DNA from: Leuconostoc gasicomitatum LMG 18811
GTDB taxonomy: Bacteria > Bacillota > Bacilli > Lactobacillales > Lactobacillaceae
Length of the DNA stretch: 64,000 nucleotides
Direction of reading: 5' to 3'
Assembly: GCF_000196855.1 (NCBI RefSeq)
Contig: NC_014319.1
Coordinates: 682,001-746,000, forward strand
Positions within the stretch are counted from its first letter, which is position 1, and each line of letters begins with the position of its first letter. This document shows positions 63,469-64,000 of the stretch, one piece after another. The notes beneath the pieces are model-generated. The model was not told the DNA's origin and did no database searches. It saw only the letters and a list, made by a program, of their open reading frames with translations. The translations under genes and the position numbers were made by a program.

Positions 63469-63499
63469 TATTGAATAAATAAACATTAAGCGGTAATAT
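63469..63499 (+). promoter_or_regulatory. argG promoter with ARG-box-like sequence
   Basis: TTGAAT (63471-63476), 17 bases, TAATAT (63494-63499). TATTGAATAAATAAACATTA (63469-63488) resembles an ArgR operator half-dyad and overlaps the -35, which would allow arginine repression. The box match is partial. Confidence 0.4.
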
Positions 63500-63531
63500 A
63501 AATACATAGCATAAATACGGAGGATAAAAAA

Positions 63532-64000
63532 ATGACAGAAAAATTAGTATTAGCATATTCAGGCGGTTTAGATACATCGGTGGCAATTCCTTGGTTAAAA
63601 GGTAAAGGTTATGAAATTATTGCTGTTGTGTTGAATGTTGGTCAACATGGCAAAGATATGGACATGATTCAAGCTAAAGCACTACAAGTTGGTGCTAGTC
63701 AGTCAATCGTGATTGATGCACAGGCAGAATTTGCTGATCAGTATGTGGCACCAGTAATTAAAGCTAACATGTTGTATGAAGGTGAATATCCAATGGTATC
63801 AGCATTATCACGACCATTGATTATTAAAAAACTTGTTGATATTGCGCATGAAAATGACGCTGTTGCCATTGCCCACGGTTCAACAGGTCATGGTAATGAC
63901 CAAGTGCGTTTTGAGGCAGCAATTCATGCCTTGGATCCAGATATGAAAATTGAAGCACCCATTCGTGAATTTCAGTGGTCTCGTGAAGAAGAAATTGCCT
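63532..64000 (+). CDS. argG: Argininosuccinate synthase (partial, N-terminal)
   Basis: The first 156 codons are present; the gene runs off the right edge. The ATP pyrophosphatase loop [15 protein letters not shown] lies at residues 9-23, followed by [24 protein letters not shown] and [16 protein letters not shown], all conserved in ArgG. It joins citrulline and aspartate in arginine synthesis. RBS GGAGG precedes ATG 63532. Confidence 0.95.
   Translation, partial: MTEKLVLAYSGGLDTSVAIPWLKGKGYEIIAVVLNVGQHGKDMDMIQAKALQVGASQSIVIDAQAEFADQYVAPVIKANMLYEGEYPMVSALSRPLIIKKLVDIAHENDAVAIAHGSTGHGNDQVRFEAAIHALDPDMKIEAPIREFQWSREEEIA

Overview
The window looks like chromosomal DNA of a low-GC heterofermentative lactic acid bacterium, most probably Leuconostoc. 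The grounds are AT-rich sequence, strong GGAGG-type ribosome binding sites, a glutamate racemase fused to an RdgB-type NTPase, a cell-wall-associated GH70 dextransucrase next to an Rgg-type regulator, a dlt operon and an oleate hydratase. I assign the genus from gene content only; the species is not determined. No tRNA or rRNA gene, complete insertion sequence, prophage or CRISPR array was seen.

Layout. 1-9 kb: end of an unknown gene, a frameshifted DedA membrane protein, phosphoglucomutase, rplS behind a structured leader, a candidate small RNA with C-rich loops, dinB under an SOS-type box, nrnA, a DEAD-box helicase, then a lone PTS IIC protein and a secreted DUF915 hydrolase on the minus strand. 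9-14 kb: dltXABCD. 14-22 kb: yslB, murI-rdgB, yfcE-type phosphodiesterase, ruvB, a metallophosphoesterase, queA, ruvA, a deoxynucleoside kinase and mscL. 22-29.3 kb: rpsP with an extra C-terminal domain, a deoxyribonucleotidase, the fructose operon fruRKA, ogt, rimM and trmD, then a 39-bp tandem repeat. 29.6-35 kb: rgg-type regulator and the divergent dextransucrase gene. 35-46.6 kb: an exopolysaccharide operon (phosphatase, chain-length protein, tyrosine kinase, priming transferase, four glycosyltransferases, polymerase, flippase), whose distal part is very AT-rich, followed by decayed rmlA/rmlB remnants and an intact rmlD. 46.7-64 kb: a threonine/serine exporter-like protein, a CcpA-controlled baeRF-like gene, oleate hydratase with a 42-residue membrane peptide, panE, msrA, rnz, recJ, apt, a methyltransferase-like gene, spxH-like, relQ-nadK-rluD, mgtE, an LCP ligase and the start of argG.

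How parts may work together. Two perfect TGTAAT-N5-TGTAAT direct repeats, the WalR (YycF) consensus, occur in the window. One lies in front of the candidate small RNA (about 3.2 kb) and the other in front of the exopolysaccharide operon (35.1 kb). The RNA exposes CCCCT, CCCCCC and TCCCCTC in three hairpin loops, and several genes here, including the first exopolysaccharide gene and dltX, have unusual G-run ribosome binding sites that could pair with them. This suggests, without proving, a cell-envelope circuit made of a two-component regulator and an anti-Shine-Dalgarno small RNA.

A second recurrent pattern concerns translation starts. Five genes (yfcE, mscL, panE, rnz, rluD) lack a Shine-Dalgarno sequence at the normal distance. 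In each, a Shine-Dalgarno sequence is followed within 1-6 nt by a hairpin, and the start codon lies 11-13 nt after the hairpin. Three other genes (dinB, murI, ruvB) have a -10 box so close to the start codon that leaderless mRNAs are likely.
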